A stretch of 64,000 bases of DNA from Anaerolineae bacterium (GTDB taxonomy: Bacteria > Chloroflexota > Anaerolineae > Promineifilales > Promineifilaceae). Location of the stretch: positions 108,989 to 172,988 of the forward strand of contig JAHDWK010000001.1 in NCBI GenBank assembly GCA_023382655.1, given 5' to 3'. A model generated the notes under the pieces. That model did no database searches and had not been told where the DNA came from. It saw only the letters and a list, made by a program, of their open reading frames with translations. Positions 48,362 to 58,855 of the stretch are shown here, piece after piece. Each line of letters begins with the position of its first letter. The first letter of the stretch is position 1. The position numbers were made by a program, and so were the translations under genes.

Positions 48362-51300
48362 GTGAAGAAGCATCTTACCCGCCCTCAGCCGCAGCAGTCC
48401 ATTAACTGGCGGCGATTTTCGTTTACCGGTATCTCTTGTTTAATCGCCCTTATTCCTTTTTTGACCGCGCACGCCATTTTTTCCGCGCCGCTAACCCCGC
48501 CCGACCCACCGGTTATCACCGAACCCCAGGTAGATGGGCAGATCGTCAGTCCTTCCGATGTGCACATGGAAACAAACCCCATGAGCGACCCCGACGGGCA
48601 TGAGCATCAATGCACTGACTGGCAAATTGTCATCTCGGCTACGCAAGAGCTAATCTGGCAAACGCTGTGCATTGGCGGCGTAGAGCGGCTGCACACACAT
48701 CTGGGGGATGGCACATTTATGGGGAGTTACAACGGCCGTACCGAACTCGAATACGACACCGACTACATTCTGGAAGTCCGCCATATTGACGACAACAACG
48801 AAATTAGCCCCTGGTCATACCGCCAATTTCGCACTGGCCCTGCCACCCAACTCTTCCCTTTACATCTCGATGATGTCCTGACTTCGCCCCTCCCCGAATG
48901 GGTGGACGCCGCCAGCCTTCCCGTCATTTTGCCCACCGGCGCACCCCAACCCTTTCTCCGGTTGGAATCCCCCGCCGGCCAGACCTTGTTACAAATCACC
49001 GCCCTTGACGGCAGCAGCAACCAGCTCAACAACCCACCCCCTCTCAGCGAACACGTCAACGGCCGTGTGCAAATCCATGCCGGCAACACCGGCAACTACC
49101 TCATCCTGCCCGAAACCGACCTCACCTTTGTGGACAATACCAACACCGTGCGCACCATTTACCTGCCCGCCATGAGCATCACCCCCACCCAAACCCTTTA
49201 CTTTTGGGTGTCCGCCAGCGGCAGCACCTATGTCGGCACGGCCGATCAGACCGAACCCGACTTTTCCCAACTGGCGCGCGGCGCCCCCGTACCCTGGATT
49301 TCTCTGCAAACGGGCTACAAAGTGGAAGTGGTGGCCACCGGCTTCCAACTGCCGATACACATCGCCTTTGTGCCTGAAGGTCTCTACCCCGGCGACCCGG
49401 ATGATCCTTTTTATTACGTTACCGAGTTGTACGGCAAGATCAAGGTCGTCACGCATGGCGGTGATGTTTACGACTATGCCACCGACCTGCTCAACTTCAA
49501 CCCCACCGGTAACTTTCCCGGCAGTGGCGAACAGGGCGTGACCGGTGTCACTGTTGATCCAACCACCGGCGATGTCTTTGCCGCCATGCTCTACAGCAGT
49601 GACCCCAATGATGACGGCGCGCCCCATTACCCCAAAGTGATGCGCTTCCAAAGCGTGGATGGTGGTATTTCTGCCAGCACCCAGATCACCATCCTCAACA
49701 TGGTGGGCGAGTCACAAGGCCAGTCCCACCAGATTTCTAACCTGAGCATTGGGCCAGACGACAAATTATACGTACACATGGGCGATGGTTTTAACGCCAG
49801 CGCGGCGCTGAACCTGAACTCCTTTCGGGGCAAAATTTTGCGCGTGAACCTGGACGGCAGCGCCCCACCAGACAACCCGTTTTACACCGGCGGCGGCGGT
49901 GCGCCCGATTACATCTACGCCTATGGCCTGCGCAACCCCTTTGGCGGTGACTGGCGTGAGGCAGACGGGGAACTATACGAGGCGGAAAATGGCCCCAACA
50001 CTGACCGGCTGGCGCGGGTGATCAGCGGTACCAGTTATGGCTGGGATGGCACCAATAACTCCATGCTGATCAACGCCATTTACAACTGGAATCCGTCCCA
50101 TGCGCCGGTGGATATATCCTTTATTCAAAACGGCACCTTTGGCGGCAGTGGTTTCCCCGCCGACAAATTAGACCATGCCTTTGTGACGGAATCTGGCCCC
50201 ACCTGGGCCACAGGGCCGCAGGCGCGGGGCAAACGTATTGTGGAGTTTGTGATTGACACGGACGGCACGTTGATCACCGGGCCGGTGACGTTGGTGGAAT
50301 ACAATGGCGCCGGCAAAGCAACGGCGGCGGGCGTGGCCGCCGGGCCGGATGGTTTGTATTTCACCGATTTGTATAAGGATTTGAACTACAACAGCCCCAT
50401 TGATCCCGGCGCGAACATTTTGCGCGTGCGTTTTGTGGGGGTGGCGGATTTTGTGGGCGCGCCCCGTTTGGGATTAGCGCCGCTAACGGTAGTTTTTACG
50501 GATACATCCAATGTACCCAATCCGGTGGCCTGGTTCTGGGATTTTGGCGATGGCGCCACCAGCACCGTGCAGCACCCAACACACACGTACACACAAGAGG
50601 GCGTTTATGATGTGACGCTGCGGGTGACGGGGGCCAATGGCATTAGCGTGGAGCACAAACCGGGGTATGTGTTTGTGGGGGAAATCGGCAGCGGCGTCGG
50701 GTTGTTAGGTCGCTATTATGAATTTACGGGCAGCACGCCGCCCACCAACCCTTTCCAGACATTCCGCCTGGAGCGAATTGACAGTATGATTGATTTTGAT
50801 TGGGGCGTTGGTTCGCCTGACCCGGCTGTGGACGACGACTTTTTTGCCGTGCGCTGGCTGGGGCAGGTGCAGCCTTTGTATTCGGAAGAGTATACTTTTT
50901 ACACTTGGTCGGATGATGGCATCCGGCTGTGGGTGGATGGGGAGTTTGTGGTGGATGACTGGTCTGATCATGGTGCGCAGGAAGCGAGCGGCGTGATTAC
51001 GCTGGCAGCAGGGCAGCGCTATGACATCGAGGTGCATTATTATGAAAATGGGGGGGATGCGGTGGCGGCCGTTTCCTGGGAGAGCGCGAACCAGGTGAAA
51101 GAGGTGATCCCGCCGCAATATCTATATCCCCCGGCTGACCTGGCGGTGAGTGGCACGGCCGTGCCCAACCCCGTCGGCATTGGCCAGTACCTCACCTACA
51201 CGCTGGAGGTAACAAACAACGGACCGTATGCGGCCACGGCCGTTACTCTGGATAATACCCTCTCGGCCGGCATGAGCTTTGTCAGTGGGGCCGGCTGCCA

Positions 51301-52561
51301 GGCCAGCGGCAGTGTGGTGACGTGTGTGCTGGGCGATGTGAATGTGAATGACACGGCCGTGGCCACCTTTGTGGCCCATGTGCCACTGACGGCCGTAGGC
51401 ACAGTGAGCAACGATGTGGTGGTGGATGCCCTTTCCCTAGACCATGAAACCGGGAATAACCAGGCCAGTGTGAACACGGCCGTAGACGCCACCGCGCCGC
51501 CGCGTATTTACGTGGGGACTTTACTGGCCGTATGCAACGGTCTGACCCCTTGCACGGATGACATTGCCGTCGCCTTTGCGACGGTGGCGGATAATGGCTG
51601 GATTACCATTCTGGACGATTACACGGTGCATGAAAGCCTGAGCAGTGGCAACAGCGGCGCACATCATGTATTGGTAGATGGCCCCGGCACACTCACCTGG
51701 GATGGTGGTTTGGGCGGGGCATTGTTCACGGTGGGTGATGGCAATGTCACCTTTGATACCGTTTCGTTGGTGGCTATTTCACCAGGCACGGCCGTTGCCG
51801 TCACCGGCAGTGGTGATCTCACTATCCAACATTCGGCCAACTCGATTATGAGTTTTGATGTGGTGGTGGAGATGGATGGCTCGGGCACGGCCGTGATCAA
51901 AGGCAACCATTTGAGCGGCAATGACACTCTCTTTGCCCAATCGAGCGGCACGCTGATTGCCTATGCTAACAACGCCGAAAAGTTTGATACGGTGTTGGAC
52001 AGCACAGGTGGTACAGCGAACTTGCGGCACAACTGGTGGAGCCGCTACGATGGCGCAGCCCCCACAGGTCTGGACGCGGCGACGTGGGCGGCGCGGCTGG
52101 GCGCACCGGTGCAAAACTGGGCCGAGGGTAGCGGCAACGCTACCTTAGGCGGGGCGCAGTTGAGCGGGGGAAGTGGCACGGCCGTTGTGGTCAGTCACGG
52201 CCGTGATAATGCGCCGTTCGGTCAACCCATCGCCGCCGATGGCGCCGACCTCTGCTCCGATTACTACGACTTCTTCACCGTCGGCGGCAGCGGCATGTGG
52301 CAGGCGGCGGTGCCGGTGGATAACAATGCTGATTGTAACCAGCGGGTACGTGATGAAGGGCGGCTCTACTGGATTGAGGACATTGCCGATTGTGCGGCGC
52401 CGGGCAGCAATACCTGTTGGGATTTGCGCACGGCCGTGACTGCCAATGGGCAAACTCTGTTGACAACGGGTCTGACGGTGGCCGACCTGGGTGGGACGCC
52501 GTTTGTGGCCGGGGATGTGGCGGAGACGGTCATTTACTTGCCGGTGATATTGAAACCTTGA
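48362..52561 (+). CDS. Giant secreted propeller/PKD/PA14/DUF11 protein
   Basis: A 1399-residue exported protein starting at GTG. Signal at about 20-42, then a fibronectin-like region. About 317-690 is a glucose/sorbosone dehydrogenase-like beta-propeller ([35 protein letters not shown]). A PKD domain (about 697-768, [12 protein letters not shown]), a PA14 domain (about 776-916, [20 protein letters not shown]), a DUF11 repeat (about 923-1045) and a repeat-like region (1046-1385) follow. The tail is [10 protein letters not shown]. It probably binds or oxidises sugars at the surface. At least nine ACGGCCGT octamers occur in its second half. Confidence 0.85.
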   Translation: MKKHLTRPQPQQSINWRRFSFTGISCLIALIPFLTAHAIFSAPLTPPDPPVITEPQVDGQIVSPSDVHMETNPMSDPDGHEHQCTDWQIVISATQELIWQTLCIGGVERLHTHLGDGTFMGSYNGRTELEYDTDYILEVRHIDDNNEISPWSYRQFRTGPATQLFPLHLDDVLTSPLPEWVDAASLPVILPTGAPQPFLRLESPAGQTLLQITALDGSSNQLNNPPPLSEHVNGRVQIHAGNTGNYLILPETDLTFVDNTNTVRTIYLPAMSITPTQTLYFWVSASGSTYVGTADQTEPDFSQLARGAPVPWISLQTGYKVEVVATGFQLPIHIAFVPEGLYPGDPDDPFYYVTELYGKIKVVTHGGDVYDYATDLLNFNPTGNFPGSGEQGVTGVTVDPTTGDVFAAMLYSSDPNDDGAPHYPKVMRFQSVDGGISASTQITILNMVGESQGQSHQISNLSIGPDDKLYVHMGDGFNASAALNLNSFRGKILRVNLDGSAPPDNPFYTGGGGAPDYIYAYGLRNPFGGDWREADGELYEAENGPNTDRLARVISGTSYGWDGTNNSMLINAIYNWNPSHAPVDISFIQNGTFGGSGFPADKLDHAFVTESGPTWATGPQARGKRIVEFVIDTDGTLITGPVTLVEYNGAGKATAAGVAAGPDGLYFTDLYKDLNYNSPIDPGANILRVRFVGVADFVGAPRLGLAPLTVVFTDTSNVPNPVAWFWDFGDGATSTVQHPTHTYTQEGVYDVTLRVTGANGISVEHKPGYVFVGEIGSGVGLLGRYYEFTGSTPPTNPFQTFRLERIDSMIDFDWGVGSPDPAVDDDFFAVRWLGQVQPLYSEEYTFYTWSDDGIRLWVDGEFVVDDWSDHGAQEASGVITLAAGQRYDIEVHYYENGGDAVAAVSWESANQVKEVIPPQYLYPPADLAVSGTAVPNPVGIGQYLTYTLEVTNNGPYAATAVTLDNTLSAGMSFVSGAGCQASGSVVTCVLGDVNVNDTAVATFVAHVPLTAVGTVSNDVVVDALSLDHETGNNQASVNTAVDATAPPRIYVGTLLAVCNGLTPCTDDIAVAFATVADNGWITILDDYTVHESLSSGNSGAHHVLVDGPGTLTWDGGLGGALFTVGDGNVTFDTVSLVAISPGTAVAVTGSGDLTIQHSANSIMSFDVVVEMDGSGTAVIKGNHLSGNDTLFAQSSGTLIAYANNAEKFDTVLDSTGGTANLRHNWWSRYDGAAPTGLDAATWAARLGAPVQNWAEGSGNATLGGAQLSGGSGTAVVVSHGRDNAPFGQPIAADGADLCSDYYDFFTVGGSGMWQAAVPVDNNADCNQRVRDEGRLYWIEDIADCAAPGSNTCWDLRTAVTANGQTLLTTGLTVADLGGTPFVAGDVAETVIYLPVILKP

Positions 52562-52580
52562 TAAACCTTGCGGAATAAAA

Positions 52581-52613
52581 AGACATCCGATTTCTCCAAG
52601 AAATCGGATGTCT
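52581..52613. repeat. 33-nt hairpin element (15-3-15), copy 5
   Basis: A perfect stem of AGACATCCGATTTCT and AGAAATCGGATGTCT around CCA, followed by TTTT. It shares 14 of 15 arm positions with copy 4 inside the STAND gene. It may also terminate the giant secreted-protein gene. Confidence 0.9.
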
Positions 52614-52844
52614 TTTCCGTGTTTACGCAGCATTCTCCAAAACTTTTTTGCAATAGCTGTTCAATATCGTCGCCTTGAGCGTGGTAAAATTGTGGGTGAA
52701 GATGTGTATGCAGCATACGGCCGTACAAATGGCGGACGTTACGTGACGATAGTTTTTATTTTCAAGGCAGGTAGCAAGGCATTGATTTTGAGCGCCCGTG
52801 ATATGGATAAGAAGGAACGAAAGCAGTATGGTCGAAAAAATTGA
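52608..52844 (+). pseudogene. 5'-truncated BrnT-like toxin
   Basis: From about residue 20 the frame reads RRLERGKIVGEDVYAAYGRT, NGGRYVTIVFIFKAGSKALI and LSARDMDKKERKQYGRK, closely resembling the C-terminal two thirds of BrnT-type RelE-fold toxins. The usual N-terminal FEWDPAKA-type segment is absent; the frame instead starts in the hairpin element and unrelated DNA. So the toxin is probably inactive. The antitoxin gene overlaps its end. Confidence 0.7.
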
Positions 52845-53079
52845 TCCGATTCCCGAAGAAATGACAATAGCCGAAGCCTCTGTGTTCTGGGATACGCACA
52901 GTGTGGCTGATTATCCTTCAAGTGTTGTTCAACTTGACTTTGAGCCAGACGCATCGCCAACCATCATCATCATCGCCGCCGAGTTGGTAGATGGTCTACA
53001 CAAACGAGCTACAGCAAGTGGAGTGTCGGTCGAAACACTTGTTAACTTGTGGGTGCAGGAAAAATTAGCCAGCGTTTAA
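52828..53079 (+). CDS. CopG/BrnA-like antitoxin
   Basis: An 83-residue protein: EEMTIAEASVFWDTHSVADY resembles the N-terminus of CopG-family antitoxins paired with BrnT, and ELVDGLHKRATASGVSVETL forms an RHH-like end. The ATG at 52828 overlaps the toxin frame by 17 nt. It appears intact although the toxin is truncated. Its stop overlaps that of the convergent Clp gene. Confidence 0.72.
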   Translation: MVEKIDPIPEEMTIAEASVFWDTHSVADYPSSVVQLDFEPDASPTIIIIAAELVDGLHKRATASGVSVETLVNLWVQEKLASV

Positions 53080-55283
53080 GCCATCTGGAATTTGAGGCCG
53101 TTTTCGGCGGCGTCTATGATGACCACGGCCGTCCCCCCCTCCTTCCTCTCTTGTGTCAACAAATAATCGGCCAGCGGTTCACGCAGGAAACGGGCAATGA
53201 GGCGGCGCAACGGCCGTGCCCCAAACTGCGGTTCATTGTTCTGTGCCAGCAGCCAGGTTTTGGCCCCCGGCGTCAACGCCAGTTCCAATCCCTGCTCCTT
53301 TGCCAGTTTAATTTCCTGGTTCAACATCAGGTCTAAAATTTTCGCCAGGTGATCACCCGTTAGCTGGTGGAACATCACCACCTCATCAATCCGGTTCAAA
53401 AATTCCGGGCGGAAAAAGCGGTGAACTTCAGCCATCACCAGGTCGCGTTCCCGCTCGCCAATGAGCGGCACCATCATGTGTGGCGACCCCAGATTGCTGG
53501 TCATGATCATCACCGTCTCGCTGAACAGTGCCGTGTTGCCCTGGCTGTCCGTCAGCCGCCCCTCTTCCAGCACTTGCAGCAGCACATCAAAGACACGCTG
53601 GTGTGCTTTCTCTACTTCATCGAACAGGACCACGGTATACGGCCGTTCGCGCACAAAATTCGTCAGCCGTCCGCCCCCTTCAAACCCCACATACCCCGGC
53701 GGTGCGCCAATCAGCTTATTGACGCTGGCCTCCTCCTGGTACTCGCTCATGTCCAGCACCAACATCGCCTGTTCCGTGCCAAACATGAATTCGGCCAGCG
53801 CTTTGGCCAGTTCCGTCTTGCCCACGCCGCTCGGCCCCAGGAAAAGGAAAGAGCCAATCGGCCGTTTTTTGTCGCGCAGCCCCACCCGCGCCGTTTTCAC
53901 CGCCCGGCTGACGGCCAGCACCGCCTCCTCCTGGCCGATGAGCCGCTGGTGCAAATGTTCCACCATGCTGGCGTACTTGCCCTTTTCATCCTCCGTCAGC
54001 TTGGTGATGGGGATGTTGGTCATCTGGGCGGCGGCCTGCATGACATCTTCGGCGTCCAGACGGCCGTTCGGCTGCACTCCTGGATACGCCGCCTGTGGGC
54101 TGGACATGGCCATGCGCACCAGCGCACAGGCACGGTCGGCCAGCCGCACCGCCGACGCGGGCAGGGCAACGGTCTGGATATATTGATTGGCAAGTTGCAC
54201 GGCCGTTTCCAATGCTGCCAGACTCACTTCCACTTCATACTCCTGCTCCAACCGCTGCTTGTGGAAGTTGAGCATGGCGATGGTCTCTTTGGTCGTGGCC
54301 GGGGGCACATCCAGCCGGTTGCTGTGCTGGCGAATCAGGTCATGCTGGCGTAGCCGGTCATATTCACCCGGCGTGGTTGTGCCGATGATAATTTGTTCGT
54401 TACTCAGCAGCGCCTTGTGCAGTTCGCGGCTCACCCCTTCCGGGAACTGCTGCCGCAGCCGGTCGGCAAAAAAGCGTTCAATGCCCGGCACCAGCAAAAT
54501 GCCGCCGCTGGCCCGGCGCAGCCCGGCGCGCACCGCCGCCAGGGGATTGTCCAGTAGCGCCGATTCGTTAATCTGCACCACCGAGCGGAAGTCGCCCGCG
54601 CCGTTCCCTTCGGCCAACTGCTGCGCCAGGCTGTAGATGAGGCTGCGTTTGCCCGCCCCTTCCGGCCCCACCAGGATGACGTGCCGCCGCTGCGCCAATG
54701 CCAGCAAATTGCCCAGATCGCGCAAGAGTTCTTGCCGTTCGTACAGGGGCGGGGCACTCCCTTTTTTGGCCTCTTCGATGTAGTCGTTGATCACGGCCGT
54801 GCCATCTTGCGCCACCGATTCTAAAAGGGCGATCACGGCCGTGCCCGTCACCCCAATGCGCTGCAAGACGCCATACGTGGTCACGTTGGGCTGGGCCATG
54901 GCCGCCAGGGCGTGGCCGCTGCCCACCTTCAACTCATCCCGCGCCTGGGCAATAGACAACCCCTCGTCCAATATCACCAGCATCTCATCCGCCAGCCGCG
55001 CATCCTTGCCAAAATCGTCGGTAAAATTGAACTTCGCGTCCCGGCCCTGGCTGGTGCGTGTCATTTGCTCCACCCGCCGCGTCAGGTCATCCAGGTCAAA
55101 CCCACGCTCCTTTTGCAACCGGCTGAGAATCTGGTACGCGCCACATTGGGTGTCATCCAGAAACACGCGCAGCAGCAGTTGAGGCGTCAGGTATTGCAGT
55201 TTGTACTCTTTCATGCGGGCCACGGCCGTTGTCAGCAGCCGCGCCAGTTCGGGGGTGGGGATGTTCGGGTTGAGGGTATCCAT
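53076..55283 (-). CDS. Clp/Hsp100-type AAA+ ATPase with a degenerate first ATPase domain
   Basis: A 735-residue Clp ATPase-like protein with an N-terminal Clp-N-like domain (about 1-150). The first AAA domain has GPEGAGKRS in place of Walker A, and GGILLVPGIERFF lacks the Asp-Glu of Walker B. No coiled middle domain or ClpP-docking loop was recognised. The second AAA domain is intact: GPSGVGKTELAKAL, VVLFDEVEKAH, MTSNLG and EFLNRIDEVV. It is probably an unfoldase or disaggregase with one working ring. Divergent from hsdR by 90 nt. Confidence 0.87.
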   Translation of the reverse strand: MDTLNPNIPTPELARLLTTAVARMKEYKLQYLTPQLLLRVFLDDTQCGAYQILSRLQKERGFDLDDLTRRVEQMTRTSQGRDAKFNFTDDFGKDARLADEMLVILDEGLSIAQARDELKVGSGHALAAMAQPNVTTYGVLQRIGVTGTAVIALLESVAQDGTAVINDYIEEAKKGSAPPLYERQELLRDLGNLLALAQRRHVILVGPEGAGKRSLIYSLAQQLAEGNGAGDFRSVVQINESALLDNPLAAVRAGLRRASGGILLVPGIERFFADRLRQQFPEGVSRELHKALLSNEQIIIGTTTPGEYDRLRQHDLIRQHSNRLDVPPATTKETIAMLNFHKQRLEQEYEVEVSLAALETAVQLANQYIQTVALPASAVRLADRACALVRMAMSSPQAAYPGVQPNGRLDAEDVMQAAAQMTNIPITKLTEDEKGKYASMVEHLHQRLIGQEEAVLAVSRAVKTARVGLRDKKRPIGSFLFLGPSGVGKTELAKALAEFMFGTEQAMLVLDMSEYQEEASVNKLIGAPPGYVGFEGGGRLTNFVRERPYTVVLFDEVEKAHQRVFDVLLQVLEEGRLTDSQGNTALFSETVMIMTSNLGSPHMMVPLIGERERDLVMAEVHRFFRPEFLNRIDEVVMFHQLTGDHLAKILDLMLNQEIKLAKEQGLELALTPGAKTWLLAQNNEPQFGARPLRRLIARFLREPLADYLLTQERKEGGTAVVIIDAAENGLKFQMA

Positions 55284-55373
55284 GCGCCCATTTTAGCATA
55301 GGATGGGATGGCCGGGCATGATGTATGGTAAAGTGGGGAAATTTATGTTATTTTTGGCTTTGCGAGTAACCCT

Positions 55374-58133
55374 ATGACCATTAACCAAAACCCCGAACAA
55401 CAGGCCCGCGATACCATTGACCAGATGCTGCGCCAGGCCGGTTGGGCGGTGCAGGCCAATCATGCCATCAACTTGAATGAGGGACTGGGCCAGGCGGTGC
55501 GGGAATACCACACGGCCGTCGGCCCCGCCGATTACGTTCTCTTTGTCAACCGCCAGCCTGTGGGCGTCATTGAAGCCAAACGCGAAGAAGAAGGGCAGCG
55601 CCTCACCATGCACGAAAGCCAGACCGAAGGCTACGCCACCGCCAGACTCAAATGGGTCAACAACCGGGAACCGCTGCGTTTCCTCTTTGAATCCACCGGC
55701 GTCATCACCCGCTTCACCGACGCCCACGACCCCGCCCCCCGCTCCCGCGAAATCTTCAACTTCCCCCGCCCGGAAACCGTGCAAGAGTGGCTCGGCCAAC
55801 CCGCCACCCTGCGCGCCCGCCTGCAAACCCTGCCACCGCTGGACACAACCGGGCTGCGCGACTGCCAGATCATCGCCATCAACAACCTGGATGATTCCCT
55901 GAAAAAGGACAAACCCCGCGCCCTCATTCAGATGGCGACGGGATCGGGCAAGACCTTTACCGCCATCACCGCCATCTACCGCCTGCTCAAGTTTGCCAAC
56001 GCCAAACGGGTACTGTTTTTGGTGGACACCAAGAATCTGGGCGAACAGGCCGAGCAAGAGATGATGGCCTATACCCCCGCTGACGATAACCGCAAGTTTA
56101 CCGAATTGTACAATGTGCAGCGGCTCAAATCGGCCTACATTGCCAAAGACAGCCAGGTGTGCATCAGCACCATCCAGCGCCTGTATTCCATTCTGAAAGA
56201 GCAGGAATTGGATGAGGCGGCCGAAGAGAGCAACCCCGCCGAAATGGTGCAACCGAGAGAGCCGCTGCCGGTGGTCTACAACGAAAAAACCCCGCCCGGA
56301 TTTTTTGACTTCATCATCATTGATGAGTGCCACCGCTCCATCTACAACCTGTGGCGGCAAGTGCTGGAATACTTCGACGCTTACCTGGTTGGCCTGACGG
56401 CCACGCCGGACAACCGCACCTACGGCTTTTTCCGCAAGAATGTGGTCAGTGATTATGACCATGAGAAGGCGGTGGCTGACGGTGTGAATGTGGGTAATGA
56501 GATTTACCTGATCAATACCCGCGTCAGCCAGCAGGGTGGGCGGCTGCGGGCGCAGCAGGTGGTGGAGCGGCGGGAGAAGCAGAGCCGCCGCCGCCGTTGG
56601 GAACAGCAGGACGAGGATGAAGCGTACAGCGCCCGCCAGCTTGATAAGGATATTGTGACCCCCGACCAGATTCGCACCGTCATCCGCGCTTTCCACGATA
56701 GTTGGCCGGAGATTTTTCCGGGGCGGAATGAGGTGCCCAAGACGTTGATTTTTGCCAAGACGGACAGCCACGCCGATGACATCATTCAGACGGTGCGGGA
56801 GGAGTTTGGCGAGCGCAGCGCCTTTTGCAAGAAGGTGACTTATAAGAGTAGTGAAGATCCGAAATCGGTGTTGCAGCAGTTTCGCAATGAGTATTATCCG
56901 CGCATTGCGGTGACGGTGGATATGATTGCTACGGGGACGGATGTGAAGCCGCTGGAATGTTTGCTTTTTATGCGTGATGTGAAGAGCCGCAATTATTTTG
57001 AGCAGATGAAGGGGCGGGGTACACGCACGCTGGATCATGACGAATTGAAAAAGGTGACGCCTTCGGCGCGCAGTGGCAAGACGCATTATGTGATTGTGGA
57101 TGCCATTGGCGTGACGCAATCGTTGAAAACGGCCAGCCAGCCGCTCATTACCAAACCGACGGTGCCGCTGCGGGATTTGCTGATGGGGGTGATGATGGGG
57201 GCGGCGGATGATGAGACGGTGCGCTCGTTGGCGGGGCGGTTGTCGCGGCTGAATAAGCAGATTGGCGAGGCGGAGCAACAGCAGATTGCGGATGTGGCCG
57301 GGCTGCCGCTGACGAGGCTGGTGGGCAATTTGCTGGATGCTATTGACCCGGATGTGGTGGAGGCCAGGGCGTTGGCATTGGCTAATGTATTGCCTGGTAA
57401 TGACCCTGGTGATATGCAATGGCAGGCGGCGCAGGCGGAGTTGGTGCAGGCGGCGGCCGTGCCCCTCACCGGCCAACTGATAGAGCTGCTGGACAATATC
57501 CGCCGGGCGCATGAGCAAACGCTGGATCATGACACGCTGGATGAGGTGCTGTACAAGGGCTGGGGGGCGGATGTGGCCGTAAATGCCCAGAAGATTGCCG
57601 ATGAGATGGCCGCTTTTTTCCAGGTGTCCCGGGATCAACTGGCGGCGCTGACCATCTTTTTTAATGAGCCGTACCGCCGCCATGAAGTGACGTATGCCAT
57701 GATCCATGAGGTGTTGGTAACGTTGCGGCGAGAGAAACCGGCGCTGGCCCCGGCGCGGGTGTGGGCCGCTTATGCGCAGTTGGACAATTACAAAGGCAGC
57801 CAGCCGGTGCAGGAATTGACGCTGCTGGTGGCCCTCATCCGGCGGACCTGTGGGCTGGATGCGCAGTTGGCCGATTATGGCGACACGGTGCGGCGCAATT
57901 TTCAGGCGTGGGTGATGGGGCGGCACGCGGGCGCGGGGGCCAAGTTTAATGAGACACAGATGGCCTGGCTGCACATGATTCGTGACCACATGATTACCTC
58001 TTTTCATATGGAGCGGGATGATTTGGAGATGGCCCCCTTTGACGCGCAGGGTGGGTTGGGGCGCATGTATCAGTTGTTTGGCGGCGATATGGAGGCCATC
58101 ATGGCCGAATTGAACGCGGCATTAACCCGGTAG
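55374..58133 (+). CDS. hsdR: Type I restriction enzyme R subunit (HsdR)
   Basis: A 919-residue translocase/nuclease. The N-terminal nuclease site is GPADYVLFVNRQPVGVIEAK (Asp53, Glu67, Lys69). A superfamily 2 helicase core follows with ATGSGKT (about 188-194), DECH (317-320) and ATGTDVKPLECLLFMRD / YFEQMKGRGTRT. The C-terminal region is helical. It needs HsdM and HsdS, encoded downstream. The stop TAG is the first part of a REP sequence. Only one ACGGCCGT octamer occurs in 2.8 kb, unlike most of the window, suggesting acquisition. Confidence 0.95.
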   Translation: MTINQNPEQQARDTIDQMLRQAGWAVQANHAINLNEGLGQAVREYHTAVGPADYVLFVNRQPVGVIEAKREEEGQRLTMHESQTEGYATARLKWVNNREPLRFLFESTGVITRFTDAHDPAPRSREIFNFPRPETVQEWLGQPATLRARLQTLPPLDTTGLRDCQIIAINNLDDSLKKDKPRALIQMATGSGKTFTAITAIYRLLKFANAKRVLFLVDTKNLGEQAEQEMMAYTPADDNRKFTELYNVQRLKSAYIAKDSQVCISTIQRLYSILKEQELDEAAEESNPAEMVQPREPLPVVYNEKTPPGFFDFIIIDECHRSIYNLWRQVLEYFDAYLVGLTATPDNRTYGFFRKNVVSDYDHEKAVADGVNVGNEIYLINTRVSQQGGRLRAQQVVERREKQSRRRRWEQQDEDEAYSARQLDKDIVTPDQIRTVIRAFHDSWPEIFPGRNEVPKTLIFAKTDSHADDIIQTVREEFGERSAFCKKVTYKSSEDPKSVLQQFRNEYYPRIAVTVDMIATGTDVKPLECLLFMRDVKSRNYFEQMKGRGTRTLDHDELKKVTPSARSGKTHYVIVDAIGVTQSLKTASQPLITKPTVPLRDLLMGVMMGAADDETVRSLAGRLSRLNKQIGEAEQQQIADVAGLPLTRLVGNLLDAIDPDVVEARALALANVLPGNDPGDMQWQAAQAELVQAAAVPLTGQLIELLDNIRRAHEQTLDHDTLDEVLYKGWGADVAVNAQKIADEMAAFFQVSRDQLAALTIFFNEPYRRHEVTYAMIHEVLVTLRREKPALAPARVWAAYAQLDNYKGSQPVQELTLLVALIRRTCGLDAQLADYGDTVRRNFQAWVMGRHAGAGAKFNETQMAWLHMIRDHMITSFHMERDDLEMAPFDAQGGLGRMYQLFGGDMEAIMAELNAALTR

Positions 58134-58139
58134 GGGCGT

Positions 58140-58269
58140 GGCCTTGTGCCCGCCCCGGCCTTGTGCCCGCCCCGGCCTTGTGCCCGCCCCGGCCTTGTGC
58201 CCGCCCCCGGCCTTGTGCCCGCCCCCGGCCTTGTGCCCGCAAAACATGGGGCGGGTACAAGACCCGCCC
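58140..58269. repeat. GGCCTTGTGCCCGCCCC tandem repeat and short REP hairpin
   Basis: About six head-to-tail copies of a 17-18 nt unit (GGCCTTGTGCCCGCCCC) from 58140 to 58240, then GGGCGGGT ACAAG ACCCGCCC at 58249-58269. The unit also occurs singly downstream of the transposase. Confidence 0.85.
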
Positions 58270-58300
58270 GTACAAGACCCGCCCGTACAGGAAGAATGTT

Positions 58301-58855
58301 ATGACATTCGATCCACATAAACATCATCGGCGTTCCATTCGACTGAAGGGGTATGATTACAGTCAGGCAGGCGCTTATTTTGTGACCATTTGCATCAATC
58401 ATGGTCAACCCCTATTGGGTGAAGTGCAGAACGGGATAATGATTCCTTCACCGGCAGGGATTATGGTTGCAGAATGTTGGCAGGGCTTAACGGAACGGTT
58501 TCCCAACATTGAACAGGATGTTTTTTCGTTGATGCCTAATCATTTTCATGGCAATTTACTGATTCTGGAAACTGGTCTGAATGCCAAACAGAATCCTGTT
58601 GTGTTGGGTAATATGGTGGGTGCGTTCAAATCAATTAGCACACATCAATATATTCAAGGTGTGCAGGAACAGGGGTGGGAACCCTTTAAGAAACGATTGT
58701 GGCAGCGCAATTTTTATGAGCGCATTATTCGCAATGAACGGGAGTTGGAGGCGATTCGGACATATATTATTAACAACCCCGCCCATTGGGACGAGGATAA
58801 GTTGCATCCCGATGCGCCACCAAATGAATTTAATCGGGATTGGCAACGGCCGTAG
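58301..58855 (+). CDS. REP-associated tyrosine transposase (RAYT, IS200-like)
   Basis: A 184-residue Y1-type HUH protein. MPNHFHG holds the HUH pair His81 and His83; the catalytic Tyr is likely Tyr139 in FYERIIRNERELEAIR, followed by TYIINNPAHW, the typical RAYT ending. The start ATG is at 58301; the open frame upstream runs through repeat DNA. RAYTs act on REP sequences, and REP-like hairpins flank the gene on both sides. It separates hsdR from hsdS. Confidence 0.88.
   Translation: MTFDPHKHHRRSIRLKGYDYSQAGAYFVTICINHGQPLLGEVQNGIMIPSPAGIMVAECWQGLTERFPNIEQDVFSLMPNHFHGNLLILETGLNAKQNPVVLGNMVGAFKSISTHQYIQGVQEQGWEPFKKRLWQRNFYERIIRNERELEAIRTYIINNPAHWDEDKLHPDAPPNEFNRDWQRP

Noticed and set aside
55293..58007. 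A 904-codon open frame on the minus strand opposite hsdR
   Set aside because: It lies wholly antisense to hsdR, which has all type I translocase motifs. The His/Arg/Gln-rich translation is the typical shadow of a GC-rich gene.
58140..58240. Tandem repeat considered as a CRISPR array
   Set aside because: The units are 17-18 nt head to tail without spacers and no cas genes are near; they belong with the RAYT/REP unit.
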